A DNA stretch of 64,000 bases from positions 3,320,790-3,384,789 of the forward strand of contig NC_004347.2 of NCBI RefSeq assembly GCF_000146165.2, read 5' to 3'. The translations under genes and the position numbers were made by a program. Source of the DNA: Shewanella oneidensis MR-1 (GTDB taxonomy: Bacteria > Pseudomonadota > Gammaproteobacteria > Enterobacterales > Shewanellaceae). The notes under the pieces were generated by a model. It did no database searches and was not told where the DNA came from. It worked only from the letters and a program-made list of their open reading frames with translations. This document shows, one piece after another, positions 48,051-58,211 of the stretch; within the stretch, counting starts at the first letter, position 1; every line of letters begins with the position of its first letter.

Positions 48051-49391
48051 TTAGCTAGGCAATTGAATACCCATATCCCGCATTCTGGCCATTTTGTATC
48101 TTAAGGTGCGCGCGCTGATCCCCAGTTTCTCAGCAACCAACTTACGGCTGCCTTGGCATTGAACTAAGGTTTCGAGAATGATCACATGCTCCTGCGCCTT
48201 TAACTCTTCACCTAAACCTTCAGGCTCGCTCATATATTCGGCGTCATCGGATGTTAGCGGTACATCTTGAGCATCGATAATAATGTCATTGGCAGTGATC
48301 AACGCCCCCGCGCGTAAAATTAACGCTCGCTGCACAACGTTATCCAGCTCTCGTACGTTACCTGGCCAACGGTGGCTAAGTAAACGGCGGCAAGCGGCAT
48401 CATCAAACTCAGGTAAATCAACGACATTAAGCGCCTTTGCGTGTTTTGTAAGCAAATGCCTCGCAAGGGGTAAGATGTCCGCTGGCCGTTGATTCAGTGC
48501 TGGCCAAGTGAGTGGAAATACATTTATACGATAATAGAGATCTTCCCTAAATTGCCCTGCGGCAACTACAGCTTTTAAATCCCGATTTGAGGTTGCCAGC
48601 ACTCTCACATCCAGCTTAATGGTTTTGCGCCCCCCTAAACGTTCCACTTCACGTTCTTGTAACACACGCAGTAGTTTCGCCTGAAGACCTAAATCCATTT
48701 CTGAAATTTCATCGAGCAATAAGGTACCGCCCTGCGCCTGTTCAAACTTACCAGGGCAAGCCTGATAAGCACCAGTAAAGGCACCCTTTTCATAGCCGAA
48801 TAATGTCGCCTCAAGCATATTTTCGGGGATTGCTGCGCAGTTGATTGCCACAAAGGCCTCTTCAGCCCGACTGCTGTGTTGATGAATGTAACGCGCCAAC
48901 ACTTCTTTACCTGAACCACTTGGCCCAAGGATCATCACTGAAGCATCTGAGGCTGCAACCCGTTGCGCCAAGGACAATAACGAGAGGCTCTTTTCATCTG
49001 CCACGACAGGTTGATCGCGATTTTGTTTTAGCGGTAAATAACGGGATACTTGGTTTAATAACACCTCAGGGGCAAAGGGTTTTGCCAGATAATCCACCGC
49101 ACCCAGCTTGATAGCACTTACCGCACTGCCAATCGTGGCGTAAGCCGTCATTAACAACACGGGCAACTTGGGATGATGCTGCTGTAAATAATTTAATAAG
49201 CCTAAGCCACCAATCCCCGGCATTTGTACATCGCTAATCACCAGATCAAATTGATGTTGTTTTAGAGCAAGAATGGCCTCTTCACCGGATGCCACATCGA
49301 TACAATCGTATTGCGCCAACATTAACGTATCGAGCAATGCTTCACGCAGGGACGCATCATCTTCAACTAAGAGCAATTTGGCTTCAGACAT
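48051..49391 (-). CDS. flrC: Sigma-54-dependent flagellar response regulator FlrC (FleR)
   Basis: This 446-residue protein has a receiver domain (D54 in 'VISDVQMPGIGG'), an AAA+ domain with 'GPSGSGKE' (156-163) and the sigma-54 contact loop GAFTGA (203-208), and a Fis-type helix-turn-helix ('KLVAEKLGISARTLRYKMAR'). Phosphorylated by FlrB, it activates middle flagellar genes. The start overlaps flrB by 8 bases. Confidence 0.95.
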   Translation of the reverse strand: MSEAKLLLVEDDASLREALLDTLMLAQYDCIDVASGEEAILALKQHQFDLVISDVQMPGIGGLGLLNYLQQHHPKLPVLLMTAYATIGSAVSAIKLGAVDYLAKPFAPEVLLNQVSRYLPLKQNRDQPVVADEKSLSLLSLAQRVAASDASVMILGPSGSGKEVLARYIHQHSSRAEEAFVAINCAAIPENMLEATLFGYEKGAFTGAYQACPGKFEQAQGGTLLLDEISEMDLGLQAKLLRVLQEREVERLGGRKTIKLDVRVLATSNRDLKAVVAAGQFREDLYYRINVFPLTWPALNQRPADILPLARHLLTKHAKALNVVDLPEFDDAACRRLLSHRWPGNVRELDNVVQRALILRAGALITANDIIIDAQDVPLTSDDAEYMSEPEGLGEELKAQEHVIILETLVQCQGSRKLVAEKLGISARTLRYKMARMRDMGIQLPS

Positions 49392-50466
49392 GGGATTTCT
49401 CCAGCGGCAATACTGTGGCAGATTTCGCCTGTGGGAAAGTAAGCGAGACTGTGCAGCCTTTATTTGGCATACAGTTTAATTGAAGTTGACCACCATGATT
49501 ACGCACCACAGACTGAACAACGGCTAGGCCTAAACCTGTGCCTTGGGCTTTGGTGGTAAAGAAAGGCTCTAACACTCTTTGCTGCATCTTAGCATCCAGT
49601 CCTTTACCATTATCGACAACATTGAGATGTAGCTGATCATCTATCTCATTGGCGACAAGCTGGATCTGAGTCGCTCCCGCCTCAAGGCTGTTCATAACCA
49701 AATTATTTACGGCTGAGCTTAATGCATTCACATTCGCAAGCATTAAACCATTAGAGGCATTAGTCACAGTCAATTCTGCACCGTGTTTAGCTACAATCGG
49801 TTCACAGTTAGCAACGACATTTTCAATAACATCATTAAGATTAATCAGCTCACCCAACTCATCCTGACGCCCTTTAGCCATCAGCAGCATATCGTTCACT
49901 TGACGTTCTAACTCGTTGAGTCTGTCGACTAACTTCTGCTGAAATTTAACCTTGGCAGAATCCGATAACTTAGGACTAGCTAAATTGGCGGCATATAACA
50001 GTGCAGCGGAAAGCGGCGTGCGGACTTGATGAGCCAGTGTCGCAACCATTTTACCAAGGGCCGACAAGCGCTGCAGATGGGAAAGATTTTTTTGTAATAG
50101 ACGGGTTTCGGTCAAATCTGTCAGCACGATTAACTGACCTGGCTCGGGCGTTAATGGCGTGATGGCCAGTTTTACGCGGCGACCATTACGCAAAGATACC
50201 TCATGACCATCATCATCCTGAGGGGCAAAAGCGGTATGAATAACATCAATCCAACGGGCACCACACAATGACTGTTCAAGCAACTCCACTGCAACGGGAT
50301 TTGCATCGGTGACAATGCCATCACCGTTCAAAATCACCACGCCAGAGGGCATAGCCTGTAAAATATGCTCCATCCGATTGGACATATTGGCGGCCTCACG
50401 CAGTTGGTTCCATTGTTTGCTAGTGTGCTTGAATGTTTCAAGTTGCGCTAGTGGATGAGCTGACAT
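49384..50466 (-). CDS. flrB: Flagellar sensor histidine kinase FlrB (FleS)
   Basis: This 360-residue cytoplasmic kinase (no membrane segment) has a PAS domain (about 30-120), a dimerisation domain with H146 in 'VATLAHQVRTPLSA', and an HATPase domain ('DNGKGLD', 'TGLGLAVVQSVVRNHGG'). It phosphorylates FlrC. ATG 50466 has GGAG 5 bases upstream and is preferred over a GTG two codons earlier. That Shine-Dalgarno lies in the stem of an inverted repeat (50470-50501). Confidence 0.93.
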   Translation of the reverse strand: MSAHPLAQLETFKHTSKQWNQLREAANMSNRMEHILQAMPSGVVILNGDGIVTDANPVAVELLEQSLCGARWIDVIHTAFAPQDDDGHEVSLRNGRRVKLAITPLTPEPGQLIVLTDLTETRLLQKNLSHLQRLSALGKMVATLAHQVRTPLSAALLYAANLASPKLSDSAKVKFQQKLVDRLNELERQVNDMLLMAKGRQDELGELINLNDVIENVVANCEPIVAKHGAELTVTNASNGLMLANVNALSSAVNNLVMNSLEAGATQIQLVANEIDDQLHLNVVDNGKGLDAKMQQRVLEPFFTTKAQGTGLGLAVVQSVVRNHGGQLQLNCMPNKGCTVSLTFPQAKSATVLPLEKSHV

Positions 50467-50469
50467 AGT

Positions 50470-50501
50470 CACTCCGTCAAAAAATTGCTTCTAACGGAGT
50501 G
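50470..50501 (-). promoter_or_regulatory. Leader stem-loop covering the flrB ribosome-binding site
   Basis: CACTCCGT (50470-50477) and ACGGAGTG (50494-50501) are exactly inverted. In the flrB mRNA the 3' arm ACGGAGTG contains the GGAG Shine-Dalgarno, so pairing would hide it. Confidence 0.55.
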
Positions 50502-50502
50502 A

Positions 50503-50520
50503 TTGCACATTCTATGCCAA
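50503..50520 (-). promoter_or_regulatory. Sigma-54 promoter upstream of flrBC
   Basis: The minus strand reads TTGGCATAGAATGTGCAA; GG and GC are separated by 10 bases. It fits FlrA-dependent activation of flrBC and would start a short leader of about 25-30 bases. Confidence 0.87.
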
Positions 50521-50574
50521 ATTAAGAAATGAATTTAATTCAATAAATCAAATAGATAAACAATAACGAAATGA

Positions 50575-52008
50575 CTATTCTTTTGTCATGCCGTATTTGC
50601 GCATTTTCTCGACTAAGGTCGTACGGCGAATACCGAGCATCTCGGCGGCGCGCGCAACCACGTTGTCCTGCTGCTCTAACGCTTGGCGTATCATATCAAT
50701 TTCAAGCTCTGCCAGTAGATCTTTGAGGTTAACCCCTTCAGGCGGCAGCTCACTGGGGAAACGGGTTTCAGGTATTTCTACTGGCTCCTCACTGGTGAAA
50801 ATCGAAGCAAGCGCATCACGCTCCTGCTGCTCTTCACTGAGCTCCACACTGTATTCAGGCACATCGATATGACGGTACTTTATGGGTAAGTCATTCACAT
50901 CGACCAAGCCGCCCGGATATAAAATGGTTAAGCGCTCGACAAGGTTAGATAATTCCCGCACGTTACCTGACCAAGCATGTTCTTTTAACGATTCAATCGC
51001 ACGCTGCGTAAACCGCACTTTACCACGACCTTCGTTGTATACGCGACTGACTAACTCTTGCAGCAGTAATGGAACATCATCTTTGCGTTCACTTAACGCG
51101 GGCATTTCAATCGGGAACACATTGAGGCGGTAGTAAAGATCTTCACGAAACTCATTACTGCTGATCATAGTTTCAAGATCCCTATGGGTTGCCGCTACGA
51201 CACGCACATCGGCGTTAATCGTTTTAGTACCACCCACCCGCTCAAACACCCGTTCTTGCAATACGCGCAACAATTTAACTTGCATCTGCAAAGGCATATC
51301 ACCGATTTCATCGAGGAATAACGTGCCACCTTCAGCGAGCTCAAAACGGCCTTTTCGAGAACTAATCGCCCCCGTAAAGGAGCCTTTCTCATGACCAAAT
51401 AATTCACTCTCCAGCAACTCGGGAGGTATCGCGCCGCAGTTCACTGGAATAAAAGGACCATCACGGCGCTCAGATAAATAATGAATGTTACGGGCAACCA
51501 CTTCTTTACCCGTTCCAGACTGACCAAGGACTAACACTGTGGCATCTGAGGTCGCTACTTGGCTAATTAAGTGACGGACATTGGCGATGCCATCACTACG
51601 CCCAACTAGGCTACGGAAAAGTTTAGTTTGATTTGCACTAGTCGGGACTTGCGGGCGTTTTACTTGCCCATAAACCTGACAGAAGTGCAGGAGTTCGGTT
51701 AATTGTGGGTAGTTTAATGGCTCTTCAATGTGACCTAGCACATTCGACACTTGCAGCTCACCGACATGACCAAATAATAAAATCGGTTGCCAAGGATACT
51801 GACTAGCAACTAACTTGAGCGCATCAGCAGACATATTATCAATACTGATCACTAGAGCACGGAAACGGGTTTCCTGCAGACAAGTGCTTAATTTTTCGAT
51901 GGTGATGATATCAATCTGCTCACCCAAAAATTCAAAAATGCAACACAGGCGACTTAAGCGCTCTGATGGGGTTCCGACAAGTAAAATTCGTTGATCTGTT
52001 TGCATCAT
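50575..52008 (-). CDS. flrA: Master flagellar activator FlrA (FleQ)
   Basis: This 477-residue protein has an N-terminal FleQ-type receiver-like domain without a clear phospho-acceptor, an AAA+ domain with 'GQSGTGKE' (162-169), and a sigma-54 loop reading GSFTGA (209-214) instead of GAFTGA. The C-terminal Fis-type helix-turn-helix is 'ARAAEMLGIRRTTLVEKMRK'. It starts the flagellar cascade and is the likely target of FlhG and cyclic-di-GMP. Two methionines begin the protein. Its own promoter must lie in 52009-52245. Confidence 0.95.
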   Translation of the reverse strand: MMQTDQRILLVGTPSERLSRLCCIFEFLGEQIDIITIEKLSTCLQETRFRALVISIDNMSADALKLVASQYPWQPILLFGHVGELQVSNVLGHIEEPLNYPQLTELLHFCQVYGQVKRPQVPTSANQTKLFRSLVGRSDGIANVRHLISQVATSDATVLVLGQSGTGKEVVARNIHYLSERRDGPFIPVNCGAIPPELLESELFGHEKGSFTGAISSRKGRFELAEGGTLFLDEIGDMPLQMQVKLLRVLQERVFERVGGTKTINADVRVVAATHRDLETMISSNEFREDLYYRLNVFPIEMPALSERKDDVPLLLQELVSRVYNEGRGKVRFTQRAIESLKEHAWSGNVRELSNLVERLTILYPGGLVDVNDLPIKYRHIDVPEYSVELSEEQQERDALASIFTSEEPVEIPETRFPSELPPEGVNLKDLLAELEIDMIRQALEQQDNVVARAAEMLGIRRTTLVEKMRKYGMTKE

Positions 52009-52245
52009 TCAGTAGGCCGTAAAGCGCTAATTAGGTATTAATTCGCATTAATTATTTATGATTAGTTGCTGTAAAAGCTTAACAAATTCAATGTAACAAT
52101 CTGTGCCACCATCACGACTGTGATGAATATTGTATTATCAGCAGTCGAGAAGCAAGCTTCGAATGCGGATTCTGCCAAACTGAATTGATTTTAGTTCATT
52201 TATGCCATGATTCTAGCCATCGAAGTCAATTAGTTGACACGAGCC

Positions 52246-52275
52246 AAAAAAAGACGCACAAAACTGTGCGTCTTT
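52246..52275 (-). terminator. Rho-independent terminator of the fliDTS transcript
   Basis: AAAGACGCACA and TGTGCGTCTTT form an 11-bp stem with a 4-base loop, followed on the minus strand by a run of T. It lies just after the fliS stop. The remaining stretch to flrA (52009-52245) is A+T-rich and shows no gene. Confidence 0.9.
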
Positions 52276-52302
52276 CCTGATCATTTTATAGGGCTCTAGA
52301 AT

Positions 52303-52713
52303 TTAGCGCGCTTCTACATGGGAAGAGATATTGTGTTTATCTGCGGGAATGGCGTCCCAACCTTCTTTGATGGTTCGTAAAATATCACAAACATCATCAA
52401 TGGCCTTTACATCATTATTTAGGTTAGCTTCAGAAATCTTACGTAACATAAAATCGTATAAGTCACTCAAATTTTTAGCTATCTGGCCACCAGCATCCAT
52501 ATTTAAACTATTACTCAGTCCAATAATGATACCGACCGCTTTATTAATATAAATCCCTTTATTGACTAAATCATTCTGCTCAATGGCATAACGGCTTTGC
52601 GCAAGGCGCTGCAGAGCACCAGCAAACATCAACTGAATAATTCTATGTGGGGAAGCCACGGTAATTTCACTTTCAAGCGAAACCTTTCGATATGATTGCA
52701 GTGATCCTCTCAT
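52303..52713 (-). CDS. fliS: Flagellin export chaperone FliS
   Basis: This 136-residue helical protein starts MRGSLQSYRKVSLESEITVA and contains 'PHRIIQLMFAGALQRLAQSR', the FliS signature. It binds the flagellin C-terminus. ATG 52713 lies 6 bases after the fliT-like stop with AGG upstream; a GTG two codons earlier is less likely. Confidence 0.93.
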   Translation of the reverse strand: MRGSLQSYRKVSLESEITVASPHRIIQLMFAGALQRLAQSRYAIEQNDLVNKGIYINKAVGIIIGLSNSLNMDAGGQIAKNLSDLYDFMLRKISEANLNNDVKAIDDVCDILRTIKEGWDAIPADKHNISSHVEAR

Positions 52714-52719
52714 AAACAC

Positions 52720-53040
52720 CTACCTATTTGAATCTATAGTCTCGTAAACACTGATCTGGCGCTTATTCTTACTGCTCGCATGTAATAATGCTTGCCTGTC
52801 AGCCATGATAATACTCGCCTTTTTTGTAAAGTCCTGAGTAAATTCAAGCTGACGCTGAAGATAGTTAGCATCCGTCATATTGGCATCGGCGACTAATACA
52901 TTGAGTAAAAGTTGACGCTCTTCAACCATGTTCTGCAAATTTGAGACCAAGTCATCTGTTTGAGCGTCCTCAGCAGGAATTCGGTTTAGCTGTTCTAACA
53001 CTTGCGCAAGTGTAATATTAAGCTCATCGAGTTGCTTCAC
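52720..53040 (-). CDS. fliT: FliT-like flagellar chaperone
   Basis: This 106-residue charged helical protein starts at GTG 53040 with AAGGA upstream. It has no strong motif, but its size, helical pattern ('LVSNLQNMVEERQLLLNVLV') and position between fliD and fliS match the FliT/FlaI slot in polar flagellar clusters. It probably binds FliD. Confidence 0.7.
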   Translation of the reverse strand: MKQLDELNITLAQVLEQLNRIPAEDAQTDDLVSNLQNMVEERQLLLNVLVADANMTDANYLQRQLEFTQDFTKKASIIMADRQALLHASSKNKRQISVYETIDSNR

Positions 53041-53068
53041 AACAATGTTCCTTTTTACTTAAATCGAT

Positions 53069-54439
53069 TTAGCTCTTTTTAACCGCACCAGGCAATGAGT
53101 TTAGTCGGTCAACTAACCCACTACTTTGTTGGTTGAGTTTTCCAACGACAAGGTCCATCGCATTAAATTGCTTCGTTAAACGGGCGGTTAGCTGGTCCAT
53201 CTTCAGTGTAAATGCCGCTCTTTGATCTGCCAAACGACTTTGCTGAGTAGTATAGCTAGACTGACGGTCAGCAATTAACCCACTTGATTTAACATAGCTA
53301 TTGGCAAGATCGTTAAACCGATTAGCAAGACCTTTATCAGGAGTTGCAAATAGTGCTTCAACGCTCGACATATCTTCGGTGAGTGCTTTATTGAGTTTTG
53401 TATCATCTACGGATAATTTTCCGTACCTGTCTGCTTTAATACCAATATCATAAAGTGCTATTGAACCACCATCCGCAGTGGGAACACGTCCACTTGCCAC
53501 ACTGCGAAGCTGAGATTCAATTGAGCGAATCATAGAGTCGCCCTGAAGTGCTGCTGCCGTTTTTTTATCTTTGTCATAGGAGGACATCTTATCGATGGTC
53601 GTCACTAAACTATTGTAGGCATCAACAAAAGCTTGAACGTTTGTTTTTACCGCTTCATTATCTTGCTCAATTTTAACCGTCGTGGTTTTAGCCACATCGG
53701 CATTCGTCAAATTCAGTGTCACACCAGTTATGGCATTTTTTACTTCATTACTTTGTGAGGTAACTTTTTGACCATCAATGTAAAGTACTGCATTTTTAGC
53801 ATCTTGCAATGTCGAAGTATTGCCGGAACCAAACATATCAGTCACCCCTGAACCAGAGGTGTTCGTTGCAGTGAGACTAATTTGGTTATCTTCACCGGTT
53901 TTATTTGCGCTAAACACTAACCGACTACCGGCATCACTGGTAATCACTGTTGCAGTGACCCCAACATTATCGGAGGCTTCATTGACTTTTTTGGCAATTT
54001 CAGCCAAAGAATCGGTAGCAGCAATATCAACAGAAAAGCTTTTACCATTAACACCAAATGCTAAACTACCCTCACCCACTGGTTGTGTGGCATCAGCAAC
54101 ATTGGTACCTGCAATCTTATGATTAGTTGCTACCTGCTCAACTTTAATCCCATAGCTACCTGCTTGAGCTGTTTTTTCAGCTTTGGCGCTAAGGTATGCA
54201 TCAGTGCTAACAGAAATTTTCCGTTGATTTAACGCATCACCAGTTTGAAGTTTCTTAACGGCATCCTGAAACGTAGACAACGCACTTTTTAAAGTTCCCA
54301 TCGCAGAAACTTTTGCTTTGATGCTGTCTTCCGTCTTGTTGAACATCGCTTCTTTGGGCGCTTTCTCGGCATCCACTAACACTTTTACAATGTTAGAAAT
54401 GTCTAAACCAGACCCCATACCTGTCGCTGATATTGCCAT
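53069..54439 (-). CDS. fliD: Filament cap protein FliD
   Basis: This 456-residue protein begins MAISATGMGSGLDISNIVKV, with conserved N- and C-terminal helices and 'VQAFVDAYNSLVTTIDKMSS' of the FliD C-terminal domain. It caps the filament and guides flagellin folding. It lies 42 bases after flaG. Confidence 0.95.
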   Translation of the reverse strand: MAISATGMGSGLDISNIVKVLVDAEKAPKEAMFNKTEDSIKAKVSAMGTLKSALSTFQDAVKKLQTGDALNQRKISVSTDAYLSAKAEKTAQAGSYGIKVEQVATNHKIAGTNVADATQPVGEGSLAFGVNGKSFSVDIAATDSLAEIAKKVNEASDNVGVTATVITSDAGSRLVFSANKTGEDNQISLTATNTSGSGVTDMFGSGNTSTLQDAKNAVLYIDGQKVTSQSNEVKNAITGVTLNLTNADVAKTTTVKIEQDNEAVKTNVQAFVDAYNSLVTTIDKMSSYDKDKKTAAALQGDSMIRSIESQLRSVASGRVPTADGGSIALYDIGIKADRYGKLSVDDTKLNKALTEDMSSVEALFATPDKGLANRFNDLANSYVKSSGLIADRQSSYTTQQSRLADQRAAFTLKMDQLTARLTKQFNAMDLVVGKLNQQSSGLVDRLNSLPGAVKKS

Positions 54440-54481
54440 ACAAACCTCTTACTCATCAACGGATAAATTACTGTGTGAGTT

Positions 54482-54868
54482 TTAAGCTTCTGTTTTCATT
54501 AACAGACCTGTCACTTCTGACAGTTTTTCTGCTAATTTCAGTGCTTCCTCACTGGGCATTTGTCTAATGACATCACCAGTATCTCTATCCAAGACTGTCA
54601 CCACTGCTTGACCTGAATTTTCGTCAACTTTAAATGCAAGCCCTTTACGCATCATTGACATCATATCGGAAAGTTCAGTCGCCACTTGGGTTAACTTTCC
54701 AGGATTTTGTTCATTTTCCGTTCCACTTTGCTCAGTAGACTGTTCAACAGCTGATACGGCAGCATTGCGTTTTAACTCAACATCCGCCGTCGGTGCTTTC
54801 AGTGGTACTTGAGCCAAATCAACACGGTTTGAGACCTGCATTGATGTGCTTGCTATATTGATATCCAT
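54482..54868 (-). CDS. flaG: FlaG family protein
   Basis: This 128-residue protein has a variable N-terminus and the C-terminal FlaG domain 'LAFKVDENSGQAVVTVLDRD', then 'TGDVIRQMPSEEALKLAEKL'. FlaG affects filament length in several species. It lies between flaB and fliD. I found no clear FliA or sigma-54 site in the 129 bases upstream. Confidence 0.92.
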   Translation of the reverse strand: MDINIASTSMQVSNRVDLAQVPLKAPTADVELKRNAAVSAVEQSTEQSGTENEQNPGKLTQVATELSDMMSMMRKGLAFKVDENSGQAVVTVLDRDTGDVIRQMPSEEALKLAEKLSEVTGLLMKTEA

Positions 54869-54947
54869 AGCTATACCTCACCATCATAAGCATTTGTCTT
54901 TTACAGCCTAACAAACACTATAACTTAATGACCATTTATGTGGCAAA

Positions 54948-54971
54948 GGGAGATCCGTCGCCGAACCTCCC
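54948..54971 (-). terminator. Possible terminator after flaB
   Basis: GGGAG and CTCCC are inverted around a 14-base loop, with TTTGCC following on the minus strand. The stem is short, so the call is tentative. Confidence 0.4.
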
Positions 54972-54997
54972 TTATAACGTTATGCTTCAATAGTTTA

Positions 54998-55879
<882 letters not shown>

Positions 55880-55897
55880 TTAGTGGTTACAGTATAT

Positions 55898-55924
55898 ATA
55901 GCGGCAGCAGCTTTTTTATCTTTA
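55898..55924 (-). promoter_or_regulatory. FliA (sigma-28) promoter of flaB
   Basis: On the minus strand, TAAAGATA (55924-55917), 11 bases, then GCCGCTAT (55905-55898) closely match TAAAGTTT-N11-GCCGATAA. Confidence 0.9.
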
Positions 55925-56001
55925 GGATTATTTTTGAAAATTTTTATCTTTATAAAAACACATTTATTTTCATAAAGATAAAATTTATCACCACTAAAAC
56001 T

Positions 56002-56041
56002 TTGCCTACTTTTCTAACCTTGATTAGAAAAAGTAGGCAAA
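56002..56041 (-). terminator. Terminator-like stem-loop after flaA
   Basis: GCCTACTTTT...TTAGAAAAAGTAGGC forms a long stem (about 14 bp with one bulge) around CTTGA, with AAAGTTTT following on the minus strand. It separates flaA from the flaB promoter. Confidence 0.75.
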
Positions 56042-56071
56042 AGTACTCTACAAAAACACTCAGTGTTAAGC

Positions 56072-56893
56072 TTAGCCCAATAGTGATAAAGCAACCTGCG
56101 GAAGTTGGTTCGCTTGGGCGAGCATTGCAGAACCCGTTTGTTGTAAAACTTGATATTTAGTCATTGCTGACGTTTCTTTCGCAAAATCCACATCGACAAT
56201 ACGGCTCTTCGCATCAGCAACGTTTGCCTGAGTATTCGCACTATTGCTGATATTATGTGCTAAGCGGTTTTGCACGGCACCCAAATCAGCACGTTGGCTA
56301 TCAATTGTTTTAATGGCTGCATCAATTTTTGCTAATGAAGAAGCTCTGTTTGCTGACGTAGCGTTATTCAACGCACCTACTGATAAAGATGTTTTATTAC
56401 TGGCTTTTACCGTAACCTTAATATCTTCACCTTCTTGGTGACCCACTTGGAATACCTTACCAGCAGAAAAGGTACCTGTAAGCAATTTAGTATTACCAAA
56501 AGCCGTACTATTACCAATACTGTCAATCTCTGTTGCAAGTTGATCCATTTCAGCTTTTATAGAAACCAAGTCAGCAGTACTGTTGGCACCGTTTTCAGAC
56601 TGAATCGTCAAGTCACGCATACGTTGTAACATGTTAGTCTGTTCTTGCATCGCACCTTCAGCAATCTGGGCGATAGAGATAGCATCGTTAGCGTTACGCA
56701 TACCGACTTCCAAACCACGAACCTGACTATTTAAGCGGTTAGAAATGGCTAAGCCTGCTGCGTCATCTTTAGCACTGTTAATGCGCAAGCCACTGGATAG
56801 ACGTTCCATCGAGGTGGATAAACCACTATTTGAGGTATTTAAATTTTTCTGTGCCTTCATCGAAGTCACGTTAGTATTAACTGTAATAGCCAT
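56072..56893 (-). CDS. flaA: Flagellin (FlaA-type)
   Basis: This 273-residue flagellin is paralogous to flaB. It differs mainly in the middle (about 100-200) and at a few sites such as '[12 protein letters not shown]' against '[12 protein letters not shown]'. The N-terminal 90 residues are almost unchanged. No convincing FliA or sigma-54 site is visible in the 95 bases before it, so its promoter is unclear. Only flgL precedes it, so some read-through from the flg operon is possible. Confidence 0.93.
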   Translation of the reverse strand: MAITVNTNVTSMKAQKNLNTSNSGLSTSMERLSSGLRINSAKDDAAGLAISNRLNSQVRGLEVGMRNANDAISIAQIAEGAMQEQTNMLQRMRDLTIQSENGANSTADLVSIKAEMDQLATEIDSIGNSTAFGNTKLLTGTFSAGKVFQVGHQEGEDIKVTVKASNKTSLSVGALNNATSANRASSLAKIDAAIKTIDSQRADLGAVQNRLAHNISNSANTQANVADAKSRIVDVDFAKETSAMTKYQVLQQTGSAMLAQANQLPQVALSLLG

Positions 56894-56988
56894 GTTGAGT
56901 TCCTCTTCCTAGTTATACCGCCAAGGCTTGGAGCTTGGCTAAATTTTTTAACAATTTATCTTACAGAGGGTTAGGTCTTTGCTTTCTG

Positions 56989-58200
56989 TTAAATAAAGTC
57001 AAACAGGGAAACAGAACCCACCTTACTAAACACGTTAGAGACTGCGTTCAATGCAAGCTGTTGCTTTTCAAATTCCGTAATCGCTGACGCATAATCCAGA
57101 TCCTCAAGAAGTGAAAGCGCTGAAGTATTCACCACTTTCTCTTCTGTATGAGTATCTTTATAACGCTCGACGGTTTTCAGATTATTCCCTGCGACACTTC
57201 TGGCAGAACTCATCTGATTGACGCCACTGTCGATATTATTCAATATCTGTGCCAACTGAGCTTTACCTTGGGGCGAATTCGCCACATTAGGATCTTCGAT
57301 CAACGCGATCGCATTACTGATCGTATCGAAAATACTCACTTCGGACTGAGGCTCCATGCTGAAACTATCGCCAGCACTGGGTTTACCGTCTATCTTGACT
57401 TCTATGCCATTAAAACTCACGGGAGTCGTGGCATCGAAGTTGGTCACGTTAGCGACGGGATTGTTAGCCGAATCCAATACCTGTAAATTGACGCCACCAG
57501 CACCATTATCAGAAAAATTAAATGTGTACGTATCAGCAACATAAGTTGCCTGATCAGCAATTTTTGCCGTTTGAACCTTAAAGTCCCCTTGCTGACTGGC
57601 CAAATAATTGACGCTATAATCGCCAAGCCCATTGGGTGCTTTCATAAAAGCTTGATCGCCAGGAATATTCGTTCCAATTGCGACACCTGACTGAACTAGA
57701 CTATCGCGCACGCCAGAGTCGCCGCTGTATACGATCTTTGGCGGAGTAGAGTTATCAAAAGCAAAGGGTTGTTTGTCGGTGCTGAATCCAGAGAACAGAT
57801 AATTGCCAGACTCATCTTTACTGTTGGCAAGGGAGAGCAATTCTTTGAGGCTGTCTTTCATCTCATCGGCAATCATTTGCCGCTCTGAGTCAGAGAGGGT
57901 GCCGTTGACAGCACGCATCAATTGCTCACGAATAGAGCCAGTTAAGTCTTCGGCACTGCCTAACTTACTTTCAGTGACAGCAAGGCGGTTATTGGCATAA
58001 TCGATATTCTTCATAAATTGATCGACCAGAGCATTGCGTTGATTCAGGTTATCGATACCCAAGGCCGCTACAGGGTCATCCCCTGAAGTATTAACCTTTT
58101 TGCCACTACTTAGCTGTTCTAAAACTTTGCTTGTTGCCGTTTGTTTTTGCAGCACGCTAGTAATACTTTGATTAAAGAGCTGCGCAGTTGATAATCGCAT
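56989..58200 (-). CDS. flgL: Hook-filament junction protein FlgL
   Basis: This 403-residue protein begins MRLSTAQLFNQSITSVLQKQ, as FlgL usually does, and has flagellin-like N- and C-terminal helices ('QLSSGKKVNTSGDDPVAALG'). ATG 58200 has AGGAG 8 bases upstream and is preferred to a GTG two codons earlier. It lies 11 bases after flgK. Confidence 0.94.
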   Translation of the reverse strand: MRLSTAQLFNQSITSVLQKQTATSKVLEQLSSGKKVNTSGDDPVAALGIDNLNQRNALVDQFMKNIDYANNRLAVTESKLGSAEDLTGSIREQLMRAVNGTLSDSERQMIADEMKDSLKELLSLANSKDESGNYLFSGFSTDKQPFAFDNSTPPKIVYSGDSGVRDSLVQSGVAIGTNIPGDQAFMKAPNGLGDYSVNYLASQQGDFKVQTAKIADQATYVADTYTFNFSDNGAGGVNLQVLDSANNPVANVTNFDATTPVSFNGIEVKIDGKPSAGDSFSMEPQSEVSIFDTISNAIALIEDPNVANSPQGKAQLAQILNNIDSGVNQMSSARSVAGNNLKTVERYKDTHTEEKVVNTSALSLLEDLDYASAITEFEKQQLALNAVSNVFSKVGSVSLFDFI

Positions 58201-58211
58201 CGTCACTTCTC

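Noticed and set aside
56894..56988. Search for a sigma-54 or FliA promoter before flaA
   Set aside because: No GG-N10-GC and no good TAAAG...GCCGATAA match was found.
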